DNA of 55,115 bases, from assembly GCA_022539475.1 (NCBI GenBank), contig VCMS01000137.1, forward strand, positions 277,861 through 332,975, given 5' to 3'. The stretch comes from Gracilaria domingensis (taxonomy: Eukaryota; Rhodophyta; Florideophyceae; Gracilariales; Gracilariaceae). Position 1 is the stretch's first letter, and each line of letters starts with the position of its first letter. The translations under genes and the position numbers were made by a program. The notes below the pieces were generated by a model. That model was not told the origin of the DNA and searched no databases. It was given only the letters and a program-made list of their open reading frames with translations. Positions 7,632 through 18,005 of the stretch are shown piece after piece.

Positions 7632-8668
7632 CACCAAAACCTTCATGTCCCCGGCCGATATCGAAGACCGGAGCTACTGGGGCGCGGGTTACGCCGCCCA
7701 GTGGATCTGGACAACAAGGGACAATGACGAGAAGTCGTGAGAGCCCTAGTATATTAAGATCGTCACGTCCATCCCTGTCTTCTAGAACTGGGGCCGCTAT
7801 GAATCGTATCATGCCTCGCAATGGGTCCGGACAAGGGAGAAAGACAATAAGAAATCGAGAGACAACTGATAGACGAGTTACTTTTCGACCTTCCCCTCTT
7901 TCCAGAGCGGGGGCCGTTGCAGCTCGTACGAGGCCCAATTCATCTGATATACCATGCCATGGAGGAGGACAGACACGGGAGTTGGAGCTCGGAGCCGTGC
8001 CAAGGGTGGACACAGAACGCCTGCAGCCTCTCGTGGCTAAGGCTATGGCACATGAGGATAGTTCCGATAACGAAATAACACCGAATCCTGCGGCATTACC
8101 GGGGCCTGTCGCCGAAGAAGCTAGGGAAATAACGGAAGATATCCAAACTGGTGTGAATTCAAGCTCTATGAACAGACCTGATCTTTTAAATGAACTGAAT
8201 TGCTTGAAAGAAAAGGTTAAGACGCTACAAGAGGACTTGATGGTTCGGGGAATTCTAGTGAAGGTCGCCCAAGAGCAGAGTACGGCTTTGAAAAAGAGGC
8301 TTGAAGAGAAGGATCTAGTCATTGAAGGGCTAAGAGGGGCACTGAAACAGGAGGGAGATAGGAGTACACGTGCTGGTGAACCTGGGCAGACAGGTCGAAA
8401 GAAGCATAAAATTGAGGTGTGCGACGAGTTTCGAGGGGTTGCTCGAGCAGTGTATCACAACATGCTGACGTGGGCAAGGAGAGAAACAAGTGAGCTATGG
8501 CTCGAAGGTGAGTCGCTCACCCGAAATTGGGGTAACCGTGCCGAGAAGGTGGAAGACGCAACTGAGAGTGGGGAAGGGCTTATTGGCCGGAGGAAGGTGG
8601 TTCATACATGGTTCCTAAAAACCCCGTGGAGCTCTTGGGCAGTTTTGGCATGTTCACACCTTCGGTAG
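7628..8668 (+). CDS. Repetitive basic/coiled-coil protein, middle part
   Basis: Residues 1-110 contain two more copies of a degenerate ~36-residue repeat with RPSLSSRTGA or RPSPLSRAGA followed by P-x-(S/N)GSGQ. Residues ~180-245 form a heptad-rich coiled coil (LNELNCLKEKVKTLQEDLMV, ALKKRLEEKDLVIEGLRGAL). A globular helical region follows (EFRGVARAVYHNMLTWARRE). The last ~30 codons appear to be in the wrong register. From ~8640 the more plausible coding frame shifts by one at the G tract near 8668-8673 and continues as a helical segment (KKMVESELKELSWEGIRKAS) to ~8810. No family is recognised. Confidence 0.5.
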   Translation: MTPKPSCPRPISKTGATGARVTPPSGSGQQGTMTRSRESPSILRSSRPSLSSRTGAAMNRIMPRNGSGQGRKTIRNRETTDRRVTFRPSPLSRAGAVAARTRPNSSDIPCHGGGQTRELELGAVPRVDTERLQPLVAKAMAHEDSSDNEITPNPAALPGPVAEEAREITEDIQTGVNSSSMNRPDLLNELNCLKEKVKTLQEDLMVRGILVKVAQEQSTALKKRLEEKDLVIEGLRGALKQEGDRSTRAGEPGQTGRKKHKIEVCDEFRGVARAVYHNMLTWARRETSELWLEGESLTRNWGNRAEKVEDATESGEGLIGRRKVVHTWFLKTPWSSWAVLACSHLR

Positions 8669-9421
8669 AGGGGGGCCAGATGCTTTGCTGAAGAAAATGG
8701 TTGAAAGCGAGTTGAAGGAGTTGAGCTGGGAAGGTATTAGAAAAGCATCTCTTACCGACAGGTGTATACTGGAACTTTGTGCAGATATGTGCCTTAGCAG
8801 AGAATGCGGCAGACCATGAGTGACGTCGTGGGCGTTCGTAAGAGAAATACGAGGGATAAACTATTTCTGCTCCTGGGGTACGATCTGATTTGGAGAAGAA
8901 CAAAGCTGGTAGAAGAGAATGCTGACGAACTCACAATGCAGTTGAAGGAAGCGCAGGAGAACATACTGCGTCTTGACGAAAATGGTGTACCGAACACTTC
9001 ATGGTGGAGAAAAGCCCCATTTGTTCGTCTAAAGTACTCCAATGCGGACAATGTCGAGGATATGCCGACGGAAGATCAAGACTTGTTCTTCCGAAACCGT
9101 GTCGGGGTACAAGTGCTGAAGGAGTTTATTGGGTATGATGTGGAAGACAAGGATACGGGCACCTTTTTAGATGGCACAATACTGTTGCTCGCACGTTTGG
9201 ACGCTTGGGTGTTGACGGTTGTGAGCCTTCTAAGTACGGATGTGTCAAGGGGTGGCCAGAGACAGAAACTGTTTACAAAGAAGTTTGCTGAACTGCTACC
9301 TCTGTGTTTAAAGAATGTTCTGGGGGATGTTAGGCAACATGTCTTGAGGACCAATTCCAGCGAGTTTCATAATTTTGGAACGACAACGGAAGATTGGACT
9401 AAGGTTCTTGGTATGACATGA
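8669..9421 (+). CDS. C-terminal part of the repetitive/coiled-coil protein
   Basis: Coding character continues from 8669 to about 8810 in one register, then from 8804 to 9421 in another, encoding about 205 residues. Features are a charged helix (EENADELTMQLKEAQENILR), an acidic loop, and a long hydrophobic/helical stretch (FLDGTILLLARLDAWVLTVV). No known domain is recognised. The frame ends in ATGA at 9418-9421, overlapping the next short frame. The repeated register changes every few hundred bases across this block, mostly near homopolymers, point to indels. Whether they are in the genome or the assembly cannot be told from one sequence. Confidence 0.45.
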
Positions 9422-9666
9422 GAGAGGCTACATTTGGATATCGAATGCCGTCGAACGGAAGACTTTACCTCACTGTGAAAGAACAATTTTTTATTGACAG
9501 TGTGAGCCGAAGATTGGGGTCTATTAGCGATTGCTTCGTTGGTGAATGCGAGGAAGGGGATATGGAGTTCAAGGAAATGGACATGAACGATTTCGGAATT
9601 AACACAGGATCACAAGAAAAGGCACCACAAGGTGAACATGTAGAGGATGGAGCCCTTAATGTTTAA
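9418..9666 (+). CDS. Short acidic tail frame at the end of the rightward block
   Basis: This is an 82-codon frame, rich in Glu/Asp near its end (CEEGDMEFKEMDMNDFG). It terminates at 9666, 11 bases into the 3' end of the convergent transposase frame. It may be the C-terminal end of the preceding protein, reached by a frameshift. Evidence is limited to the continuous frame and its position. No family is recognised. Confidence 0.3.
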   Translation: MREATFGYRMPSNGRLYLTVKEQFFIDSVSRRLGSISDCFVGECEEGDMEFKEMDMNDFGINTGSQEKAPQGEHVEDGALNV

Positions 9667-12600
9667 GGCTGTACAAGATCAACGTGCTCAGTTGGTCCTT
9701 CATCTGAATCATGATAGAATCGATGATGTAGAATCGGTGTTGAAACCATTGAAGTGGAGGACAAAAAGGTGGAGCAGGGTAGTTTGATCGAACAACATGG
9801 ACAGTTCCCTGTAGTGCAGAAGCCGGAACCATCCCGTACCAAGGAGTTAACTCTACGATAGTCTCCGCTTTGGAATGACGAGGGAACGGAAGAGTGTGGT
9901 TCTTTTCATCGTTTGTAGCCCACCGTAAAGATATGCATTTCAATATGTGGTCGATGTTTGTTGCGGGGGGTAAAATCTCGAAATACCGGACGAATGCCAC
10001 CTCTGGTGCGGTAAGTGCAGAATCAAGGAGAGATATTCGAATCAGAGCGACTACCTGGGCAACCCAAGTCTCTGAATCTTCTCCGCTTACCAATACAGTG
10101 GAAAACTTTGGCTTTCTACTGGGACCAAATGCTGGAGAAGCGAAGACACGTTGGATGATGGGGTATTTGGGTCGTCCCAGCTTAAGTGTCTTAGAAGACG
10201 AATCGAAGTGTTCAAGAGTCGGAACGAAACCGCCTTTCACGAGGGCCGAATTCACCAGAGTTATCCTTGTCTTTTCTGGGAAGTATGTAATAGAGTGCTC
10301 ATCCAGTGTTTCTTTCACGAGACTGAGGAAAGGAGGAAGGGCCTGTTCACCAATTTGATCAAGAATCGACCTTGTGTCCGTACTTGAGAACATTTCTCTA
10401 ACAGCAGTCCATGTTTTTGAACTGGACATACTTGAAACACAATGTTGAAGAGCTCGTAAAGTGAAAGAACGCCCTCTCATTGCAAACCGAGGAAGCTGTG
10501 TGGAAGTTCCTGGTAAACCTGGATTACGCTGGTAAGGAGTATTGCCATTCCATTGCTTTCTAACATGTCCGTGCTCAATGGAGCGAATAGTCTCCTCCAA
10601 AGCCGTTGCTGTTCTTCTGGACGTCTTTTTGTAGTGTCTTTTAAATAGCAGGTGTGCATGTTCGTATATGCCTGCGTCGTAGTACTTGATACTTCCCAGA
10701 CGGCGAATATCGTCCACGAGATGATCGAGAAGATGAAACTTCAGAGTTCCCAGTCTGGAGGGATGAAAATCCGCCAGAGTCTTTGTTGCGGAACGCTTGA
10801 AGGCTTCAATCTCCGAACTAAGACACAGGAGAGAGCTTTCAGTCCATTACGGGTCACGATTGTATCTGAATAAGGTCGAAAGCAAGTCCGAGTACTGAGA
10901 GAAAACGGTTGTGATTGGGGCAACGTCCTGTTCTCCACAGCAAATGTCAAAGAATGCTCCTATGAAGGGAAAGACCATGTCAAGTGCTTTGTAGTTTTTG
11001 GCCTCCAGCATTCCACGGAGACCGTCTTTCGTGAAGATACCATTCAAAGATTTGCCTTTCTCCTGCGTGGAGAAATCGATATGTAAACCTTTGGCAGGAG
11101 AATCGCGTTCTATGGCAGCTAGAATTGCGTTTGCATGGTTGAGGAGTTGGGTGCGTATCGTTCGAAATGAACGTGATGCAGATGTTCCTATTGTGGTGCA
11201 CAGGGTGTCTGACTGCAGTCTCTCGATTGTGGCCGTTTTTATCAACTTTGAGATGCCGAGATGCAAGTTGTGTAATGGTTCGAATGAGAACAGACTGTAT
11301 GGAGACAATCCCGGGATCATTCCAAGGCTTACGGAAGTTTCGAGGAACGAAGGAATGAGAGATATGGAATTTGAACGCATCAGAGTATCCGCTTGAGATC
11401 TCCTCTCCCTCGCACGACGTGGACGTCTTTCCGCCTCGTCTTTTTGTGCATGTTGCAAGATAGCTGTGTATGTCTTTCGGATGCTTTTCGTGTGCTTTTG
11501 AGAACGTCCGTTGAATGAGGTGGGAATAGGACTGCATAAAGATGAGCGAGGGGCTTTGCATCTATGACACGGGCTTTCCTTTTTGGTCCCATGAAGAATA
11601 GACAGAATGTCCTTAGCCTCAGGAATATCCGCACAATAACTTGCAAGCAGAGGATGGCACACTCGACTTAGTTTGTCTTCCCCGATGAACTGAAAACCTT
11701 TCTGCGTGAGATTTAGAATGGGCTCCAGGACTTGACGAAGAGATTCTTGAAGGATTTGCATCCTGGACTCGCGTAGAGACTTGCTAGAAACGAATGGCAT
11801 TGCGTCTGCTTCAGATGCGGAAACCTCGATCAGTGTGGTAGGGAAGTATGCCACTACTGTGAGGTCATCACGGATACACTTACGGCGAAGCTGGTCGGAG
11901 AAGTTGAGAAATATGAGGTGAAGAGGATAGGCGGTAACCGATGTTTGCTTTAGAGTTGTTGAAGACTTATCGGTGTATACCTGCAGAAGACCTACGAAAG
12001 ATTCACTGTAACTTATTTCTTCGGAATACCACACTATTCTACTATCCAAAGAGCCCATGACCATTTCCTTAAGTTTTGAGGTGGCGTCTCTTGCGAGAGA
12101 GCCGGACATGGGGTGAGATATTTTCGTGGAGTGGGTCTGAGGTATAGGGTGGAAGAATGTGTTTTCGTTGTTAGCCAACTGGAGCTGTTTCACAAGTGTC
12201 TGAACGGGGTCTCTCGTGTAGAGGGTGGCGCTGAACTTACATCCTTCTGGCGAGACAGTTCTGCGATTGAAACCGTCCTTTGAGGCGTATCGTTCGAAAA
12301 TGACGTTCTTCAGTTCTGTACAGCGCTTGGAACTTGTTATGGTCTCGTTGAATCGCTTTTGCGAGAATCGCGGGTTCCGAAGTAGCACAATTAGCTCGTC
12401 CGCCTCACGATGACCAAGGTTGGAAGCTACTGAAGCCAGACAAACCGTGAGATAATCCATATGCAAATCACCTAGGGCCTCCTCAGAAGGCACTGGGCGG
12501 GAACTGCTTCCGTGTTCTCGCTCTAATGACGCGGGACCCGGGGAAGGAGAAACACAATGCGAAGTGTCCGGAATGGGAGGGGCGCACGGAGTGGGGTCGA

Positions 12601-12841
12601 CGATGTCCTCGGACACTGGAGGCTCGGGAAGGCGACAAGGGGCAGTGACCGTTTAGGAAGATGCGGGCGCGGGCGCGGAAAGCTTGAGACGCTTGCTTCT
12701 CCGAATGGGCCGGCTATTGTCGTCTTCCAGCGCTGCTTTCAGACGAAACGGGCAATGGTTGACATGCTGTTGAAGAGATAAGACTCCTCGGCGAGTAACG
12801 AAGGGGCACCCACGCTTCTTATGTGTACAGTAGTAAACCAT
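9656..12841 (-). pseudogene. Plavaka-type DDE transposase with two in-frame stops
   Basis: A single register runs from the ATG at 12841 to the stop at 9656 (about 1060 codons), interrupted only by TAA at 12653-12655 and TAA at 10847-10849. The N-terminus has a Cys/His zinc finger (YYCTHKKRGCPF and SLQQHVNHC). The middle matches the Plavaka family pattern: a kinase-like insert YSEEISYSESFVGLLQVYTD, then a YPLHLIFLNFSDQLRRK-type block, a GEDKLSRVCHPLLASYCADI block, CHRCKAP, and FEPLHNLHLGI. The C-terminal part contains LKFHLLDHLVDDIRRLG and YEHAHLLFKRHYKKTSRR, a segment conserved in Plavaka and related CACTA-like transposases. Both stops differ by one transition from CAA. The gene converges on the ParB/methyltransferase/SET block and is the best evidence that the block is part of a DNA transposon. 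I do not assign the catalytic acidic residues individually. Confidence 0.75.
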
Positions 12842-13194
12842 GGGAAGAAGAAACGACGACAAAGACTGCAAGGGAAGGGCGTCCGAAGGGAGAAGGAGGT
12901 CGAGCGACAGTCAATATCGACGTCTTGCTCAGAACGGAGAATATATTTTGAGTTTAAATCACGTGCTTTCGTTCAAAAAGGAACGTAGGTACACGTCGAC
13001 CTCAACACAAGGGTGTACTTCTCGTATTATCTACCACTGGTTATAAACCTGTGGTTTCCCAAAGTTGTACGCTGTACACTTGTCCAATCTCGCACAGAAA
13101 AATAAATCTCTTCCCTCCGCCGCCGCCCCCGCCCGTCCGACGTCCGACCTTTTGTTACCGTCGTGATCCGTGCCATCCTCGCGTTCTACTCCGC

Positions 13195-13260
13195 TCCGTC
13201 GTACGTTTTTCCGCCCTCGCACTCGCTACGAAGTGCGAGGGCGGAAAAAAGTACGACGGA
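13195..13260. repeat. 29-bp inverted repeat (hairpin)
   Basis: Arms 13195-13223 and 13232-13260 pair at 28 of 29 positions around an 8-base loop. The arm begins TCCGTCGTACG and ends CCGCCCTCGCACT. It could be an end structure of a mobile element or a terminator for the leftward transposase promoter region; no direct evidence for either. Confidence 0.85.
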
Positions 13261-13509
13261 TTACGAAGTAGCGTGCTGAGAATGGATTCCATTAAGCGGA
13301 CATGAAGCGTACCTCATTCTCTTTCTCCGCCCTCGTCAGACGCCTCCATAAAGCGGACAGCATCCGTATCTCACGGATGTATTCCGTGCAGTCTTTTCGT
13401 ACGTGCTTCCATTTCCTTCTACGTATCTTTGTTCTAAACTAACCAATCCTCACCACGTCTCTTCGCGCTCTGCGACATGTACACGGCAAGAAAACGGCTT
13501 TGGGTTACT

Positions 13510-13649
13510 TTTGCGAGTTACTAGGTCCCTCGACTTTTCTAGCGCAACGTTTCTGTTTTGCTCTTATCAATGGTACGTTCTATCGCATTTCAACTGTATC
13601 CAACGGAGCATTGACTAACTTATGGATACTTTCTGCTTGCGTATACAGG
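13510..13649 (+). repeat. 140-bp direct repeat, copy 1
   Basis: The block begins TTTGCGAGTTACTAGGTCCC and ends TGCTTGCGTATACAGG. It is identical base for base to 13885-14024, a spacing of 375. It ends in a pyrimidine-containing TATACAG|G that resembles a 3' splice site. No coding function is seen. Confidence 0.95.
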
Positions 13650-13884
13650 AAAACGACCAATTTCATTTCGTCTCTCAAGATCGATCTCTGGCTGTTCGGA
13701 ATAGGCGATTCTGGTACTTGGTTGGGACATAGGCTGCTCTCTCGTTAATCGCATCATGCGGTATGTTTGCTGCATGGGCATTCTTGGTGTCCTTGCTTGT
13801 GAGTTCTCGCTTCGACACCTTTTCGCGCTTTACGATGGTGGTGGGCTGGTAATCTAACCGATCCCTTTCCTGCTTCTTCTTCCG

Positions 13885-14024
13885 TTTGCGAGTTACTAGG
13901 TCCCTCGACTTTTCTAGCGCAACGTTTCTGTTTTGCTCTTATCAATGGTACGTTCTATCGCATTTCAACTGTATCCAACGGAGCATTGACTAACTTATGG
14001 ATACTTTCTGCTTGCGTATACAGG
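13885..14024 (+). repeat. 140-bp direct repeat, copy 2
   Basis: This is an exact copy of 13510-13649. The 235 bp between the copies are unique. Complete identity implies a very recent duplication, an active element end, or an assembly duplication. Confidence 0.95.
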
Positions 14025-14069
14025 TAAATGACTTTTGATGCGGACGTAGCTCACGAGTTGCAGGTGCAG

Positions 14070-14155
14070 GTTCCTCAAGTAGGGAACCATGCATCTGGGC
14101 ATGGTTCCCTACATGAGGAACGGAGAGGATGAGGCGCGAAGCGCCTCATCCTCTC
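14070..14155. repeat. Two adjacent strong hairpins
   Basis: Hairpin A has arms 14070-14092 and 14099-14121 (22 of 23 paired, 6-base loop). Hairpin B has perfect 15-bp arms, 14123-14137 and 14141-14155, with a GAA loop. They are separated by one base. Tandem stable hairpins of this kind are typical of mobile-element termini or structured RNA ends. Confidence 0.9.
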
Positions 14156-14357
14156 GGAGTGCGTATTTGTTCTACCGATACAGCCGATGGTGGACGTGCA
14201 GTCTGCCGCATCTGCCGCAGATTGCGCCTACACCCGCTCCATCATGGGGATATGGTACATGTAATATAGCGAAGTAGTGGTTAGCAAAAGCGGTCGATAG
14301 AAGAATAGATACGAATAAAACGGTATGATTTCATAATGGGCATCATCTGTACTAGCA

Positions 14358-14640
14358 CTAGTATTCCATGCGTTGCAGGGTATCATTCCGCAGAAGGTAT
14401 CGTGTAATGTGCACCTTAATGGAAACTGAACCTAGACTTCGCGAAATACAGTTCAGGTAGCCCTCGACTAAAGAACTAGCACGAGTGGAAACCCCACCAG
14501 TATTTACTGCACAGCGATTCTGGACGACCCAAGCAATTATCTGCAAATTTTGAAATAATTGATCTCGATATTTTTTCAAAAAATTTACTGGACGACCCTT
14601 GCCAATTTCTGGACGACCCTCGCCAAAAACTAGCATCTGC
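14358..14640. other. Sequence joined to the broken end of the integrase
   Basis: Integrase similarity stops at about 14640. The following bases on the retrotransposon's 3' side contain three copies of CTGGACGACCC, spaced unevenly, and poly-A/T patches, and show no integrase C-terminal region, polypurine tract or LTR. The retrotransposon is therefore truncated here. Confidence 0.55.
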
Positions 14641-15110
14641 AAGAGACAGACGAACTTTGACGCAAACTGCGAGCCATTATCTGAAAGCAGATTAACGGGT
14701 GGCCCGTAAGTGAAGTCCCAATGCGTCACAAATGCTTGTGGAACTGCTGCTGCACTGATCCGCTTCAACGGAACCGTTCGCATTAACTTCGAAAACCTCT
14801 CCGTGATAACCAGGAGATACCTGTGACCGCGTGCGGTTCGAATTAATTCGCCCAGAATGTCGATAGCGACGAACTCCAAAGGAGCCCGGGCTGGAAACAG
14901 CGTCATCGACTTCGAATTTCGTCGGAGTTTGACATTGTTCTTGGCGCATTCCGTGCATGAACGGCGTACTGCGTACCAGTCAAATGCCATAGCTGGCCAA
15001 TAAAAGTCTCTTCGGAGAGTTAGATACAACTTCCTGCCACCAGGGTGTCCCCCAATCTTTGCATAGTAGGATATATGGAGAACTCTCCATTGTAGGGAGT
15101 GTGGAACCAC
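14640..15110 (-). pseudogene. Ty3/gypsy integrase, truncated
   Basis: The zinc-binding HHCC module is visible: a histidine pair around LHISYYAKIGGHPGGRKLY and SCTECAKN for the cysteines. The catalytic core begins with FVAIDILGEL (first Asp) and has LSDNGSQFASKF (second Asp). Similarity stops a few residues later, before the third catalytic residue (Glu). The rest of the core and the C-terminal domain are missing, so this integrase is inactive. Confidence 0.85.
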
Positions 15111-15231
15111 AATTTGAGAACGTGGCTCAACAATCCTAACAAGGAATCCCTGATCGTTGGTTAGAAAGGGTATCTTGAATCCACCGTTGAGTCAGGCCCT
15201 TATCTGAGTACAGAAAGGATCCCCGTGTTGT

Positions 15232-16149
15232 TCACGTTACCTCTTCAGCGATAATGGGTTCAAATGAGCCAGGCGGTGGCTCGACCGTTTCTGCGGCGAG
15301 AATATCGTCACAGACGTCATCCTTAATTTCGGGGTCTTCCTCCCAGTCTTCCACCAAGAAGCATGGTATGTCGTCGTCGTCGACAGTTTCTGCTTCACCA
15401 GACGTTCCTAAGCGGGAAAGCGTATCAGCCTGCATATTCAGGGTGCCTCGTTTGTACCGGACATCAAAATCAAATTCCGATAGACGGAGACGCCAACGCA
15501 TAAGGCGACCCGACGGCTCAGAGATCTCCATAAGCCAGCGGAGAGCCGAGTGATCGGTATGTACCTGAAAATGGTTTCCCATGAGATAGGGTCTTAAGGT
15601 AGACAGCGCCTAAACCACGGCGAGACACTCTTTCTCAGAGACTGAGTAATTACGCTCATGCACGTTCAATGAACGAGACCAGTATCCAACTGGACGTCGC
15701 TCGCCTTCCTTCGAGACTTGGAACAATGCACACCCCACTTGGTGGTCACTGGGATCAGTATCAACTTCATATGGAAGCCCTGGAGTGGGCAACGCCAAAA
15801 TCAGCGGAGACGTAACAGCGTCGATTAACGACGAAAAGGCGGATGCTTCCGCATCGCCGAATGGTTCCAGTTTAACTGGCTGTCCTTTCCTGAGGAGAGA
15901 AATGGGAGGAGCTGGAGTATCAGCGAAATTCGGGACGAACCGACGGTAGACATTACACAAACCGAGAAATGATCGGAGTTCCGTTTGAGTTGTCGGATGT
16001 TTCGCTTCCTTCAGCGACTTCACCCTTACCTCGTCGACCGAGAGTTTCCCTGGGCGGATAATGTGGCCCAGGTATTTCATCGAGTCGGTAAAGAATTCGC
16101 ATTTCTTGAGCTTCAAGGTAACACCTGCGTCACGCAGAACCTGCATCAC
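15232..16149 (-). pseudogene. Ty3/gypsy reverse transcriptase connection and RNase H
   Basis: From 16149 the frame reads the RT thumb/connection (YLGHIIRPGKLSVDEVRVKS, LRSFLGLCNVYRRFVPNFAD). It then reads the RNase H start YEVDTDPSDHQVGCALFQ and VGYWSRSLNVHERNYSVSEK. The frame stops at 15610 and resumes at 15582 with VHTDHSALRWLMEISEPSGR and LSEFDFDVRYKRGTLNMQAD, the end of RNase H. The short gap contains the stop. Confidence 0.85.
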
Positions 16150-16573
16150 GCAGAACCTGCATCACATCCCTCACATGGGACATATGTTCATCCATACTGT
16201 TGGAAAATACGAAAAAGTCGTCCAAGTACACAAGACAAGTCTTCCACTTGAATCCGGCCAACAGAATGTCAATCGCGCGCTGACACGTAGCGGGAGCATT
16301 CATTAGCCCGAAGGGCATCCGTTTGAAACGGTACAGTCCTTGGTGACATACAAACGCGATCTTGTCGCGATCTTCCTTTCGAATTGGAACCTGCCAGTAA
16401 CCCCAATTGGCGTCAAGGGCGGTAAATACTCTGGCGCTTCCCAGCGAGTCGATATACTCATCCATCCGTGGAATCAGATACATGTCTTTGACGGTAACGG
16501 CGTTGAGTCGCCTGTAATCGATGCAAAAACGCCACGATCCATCCGACTTCGGAACAAGTACAACGGGCGATGC
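16130..16573 (-). pseudogene. Ty3/gypsy reverse transcriptase palm
   Basis: The segment encodes VVLVPKSDGSWRFCIDYRRL, LDANWGYWQVPIRKEDRDKI, MPFGLMNAPATCQRAIDILL and the catalytic YLDD box (CLVYLDDFFVFSN). The catalytic aspartates are present. The upstream frame is separated by one TAG at 16574-16576. The downstream junction is broken by a 16-bp tandem duplication (16131-16146 and 16147-16162) that shifts the register. Confidence 0.9.
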
Positions 16574-18003
16574 CTATGATGACTGAGCTGGCTCAATTAC
16601 GTCGGCACGTAGCATCTTCTCGACTTGAGACTTTTCTTCTTCCTGCGCTTTCGGGCCTGCCCGATACGGGTGTTGCGCGATTGAGCGAGTATCTGGGAGC
16701 AGATCAATACGGTGCTCCATAATTCCAATTGTTTCAAGGGAACCGTCCCACATGGGAGTAAATTCTATGAGCATGTCTCGCAACTTCTCGCGATGAGACG
16801 CTGGGACATGGTCCAGATTCAACTTCTCTAATTCCTCAACAGGATTCGTCTGTTCTGTGCCAGGGGGTAGCGCTGATTTAACCGGAGTGAACAGTCGTTC
16901 GTGGCCCGAACTAACTAGATTCACCTCTTTAGTAGCGACTGCTTCCGGTACGGCGGAGTTTCCGTTTCCGGAGGAATCCGACAAAACGAAGTTCCCAGTA
17001 TGCACCTCCCCCTCCTTGGCTTCGGGCACACCGGGAACCTCGCACGTGAGGATTCTCGTCTGTACGAGCGCCTTCGGATTCGGCAGGACCGAACCCAGTA
17101 CCTGGTGTTTGACTAGCCACTGAGTGGTTTTGCCAAAGTTGGCAACCAGTACCTGGAAAGGTTGATCGGGCTCGATAGAAACAACACCATTAGCTAAAGC
17201 GAGCTGTCGCTGATCGTGAAACGATGAAGACGGGTGAACAAGTCGAATTCCACGTTTTTCGGAGACGCACTGCACCCACACCTGGGATTCCGGCGGGATT
17301 GAAACGGATTTCGCTATGCGAAGCGTTGTTGATTTCGGATTCAAGTTTGGAACCTCCTGAGCCACAGGTAATGGAACGCGCTTCCGGATTGCTTGCCTCA
17401 ACGGCTTCCCAACAATCGGAATGGTTGTAGCGTCTTCCATTTCCACCGTTTTCGCCCTTGGGCGTATCGCGTCGACAAAGCGGTCGCAAAAATCACAACC
17501 GAGTATAACCGGTGCAGCGAGTGAATCGCAGAAAACAAATTTAAGTTTCACCACGTAGGTGCCAAGTCTCACTTTGAGAGTTAAGTAACCAACCGTGCCC
17601 AGCGGGTTGTTGTTCGCGTCAGCGATATCCAAGCCTGGACCATAGCGAACGAATTCCCGAAGTGCCGGGGGCTCGAACGAAGAGTGAATGAGATTGGGCG
17701 CAGCGCCCGTGTCTAACACAGACATTTGACGAACCATAAACTGGTGTGATAAGCCGAGGTCGGTGTAAACTTTATAATAATTCATCTTGGCCATCACAAG
17801 GACTCTATCCGGGTTACGGAATTTCGGGACCGTACCCACGGACGATGGAGAACCGTTGGAAGCTCTGAGTCCACGTCAGATTGAGCCATCTTCCTCGTTA
17901 AGATCTTCTTCTCAAGGAAAGTGACCCGGGAGCGAATCGGCGGCGCCTCGGGCGTCTCCAACCTCGGCTCAGGAGACGCCCCTCCCGCAGGGGTAACTCC
18001 CAA
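16574..18003 (-). pseudogene. Ty3/gypsy protease and start of reverse transcriptase
   Basis: A retropepsin active site, VLDTGAAPNLIH, lies about 40 residues into the frame beginning at 17839. The frame continues through a long linker to MEHRIDLLPDTRSIAQHPYR and QVEKMLRADVIEPAQSS, the usual N-terminal edge of a Ty3/gypsy RT. TAG follows where related elements have a tryptophan (TGG). The pol coding probably starts farther upstream, at 18003 in another register, with a frameshift near 17840. Confidence 0.8.
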
Positions 18004-18005
18004 GT

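Larger units (their letters stand above)
12872..14357. other. Non-coding stretch with hairpins and duplicated blocks
   Basis: I see no convincing gene here. The stretch has several copies of TTTCCGCCCTCG and AAGCGGACA (13100-13370), strong hairpins, and an exact 140-bp direct duplication; the hairpins and duplication are listed separately. It lies between the transposase and the truncated retrotransposon, where the right end of the Plavaka-like element should be. A terminal inverted repeat cannot be identified because the left end of that element is not in the window. Confidence 0.6.

Noticed and set aside
7429..8322. 297-codon minus-strand frame
   Set aside because: It mirrors the repetitive Ser/Arg-rich plus-strand coding region and lacks family motifs.
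5284..9421. Operon-like ATGA translational coupling
   Set aside because: Three ATGA junctions occur, but at 7628 a protein repeat continues across the junction, which fits a frameshift better than two genes.
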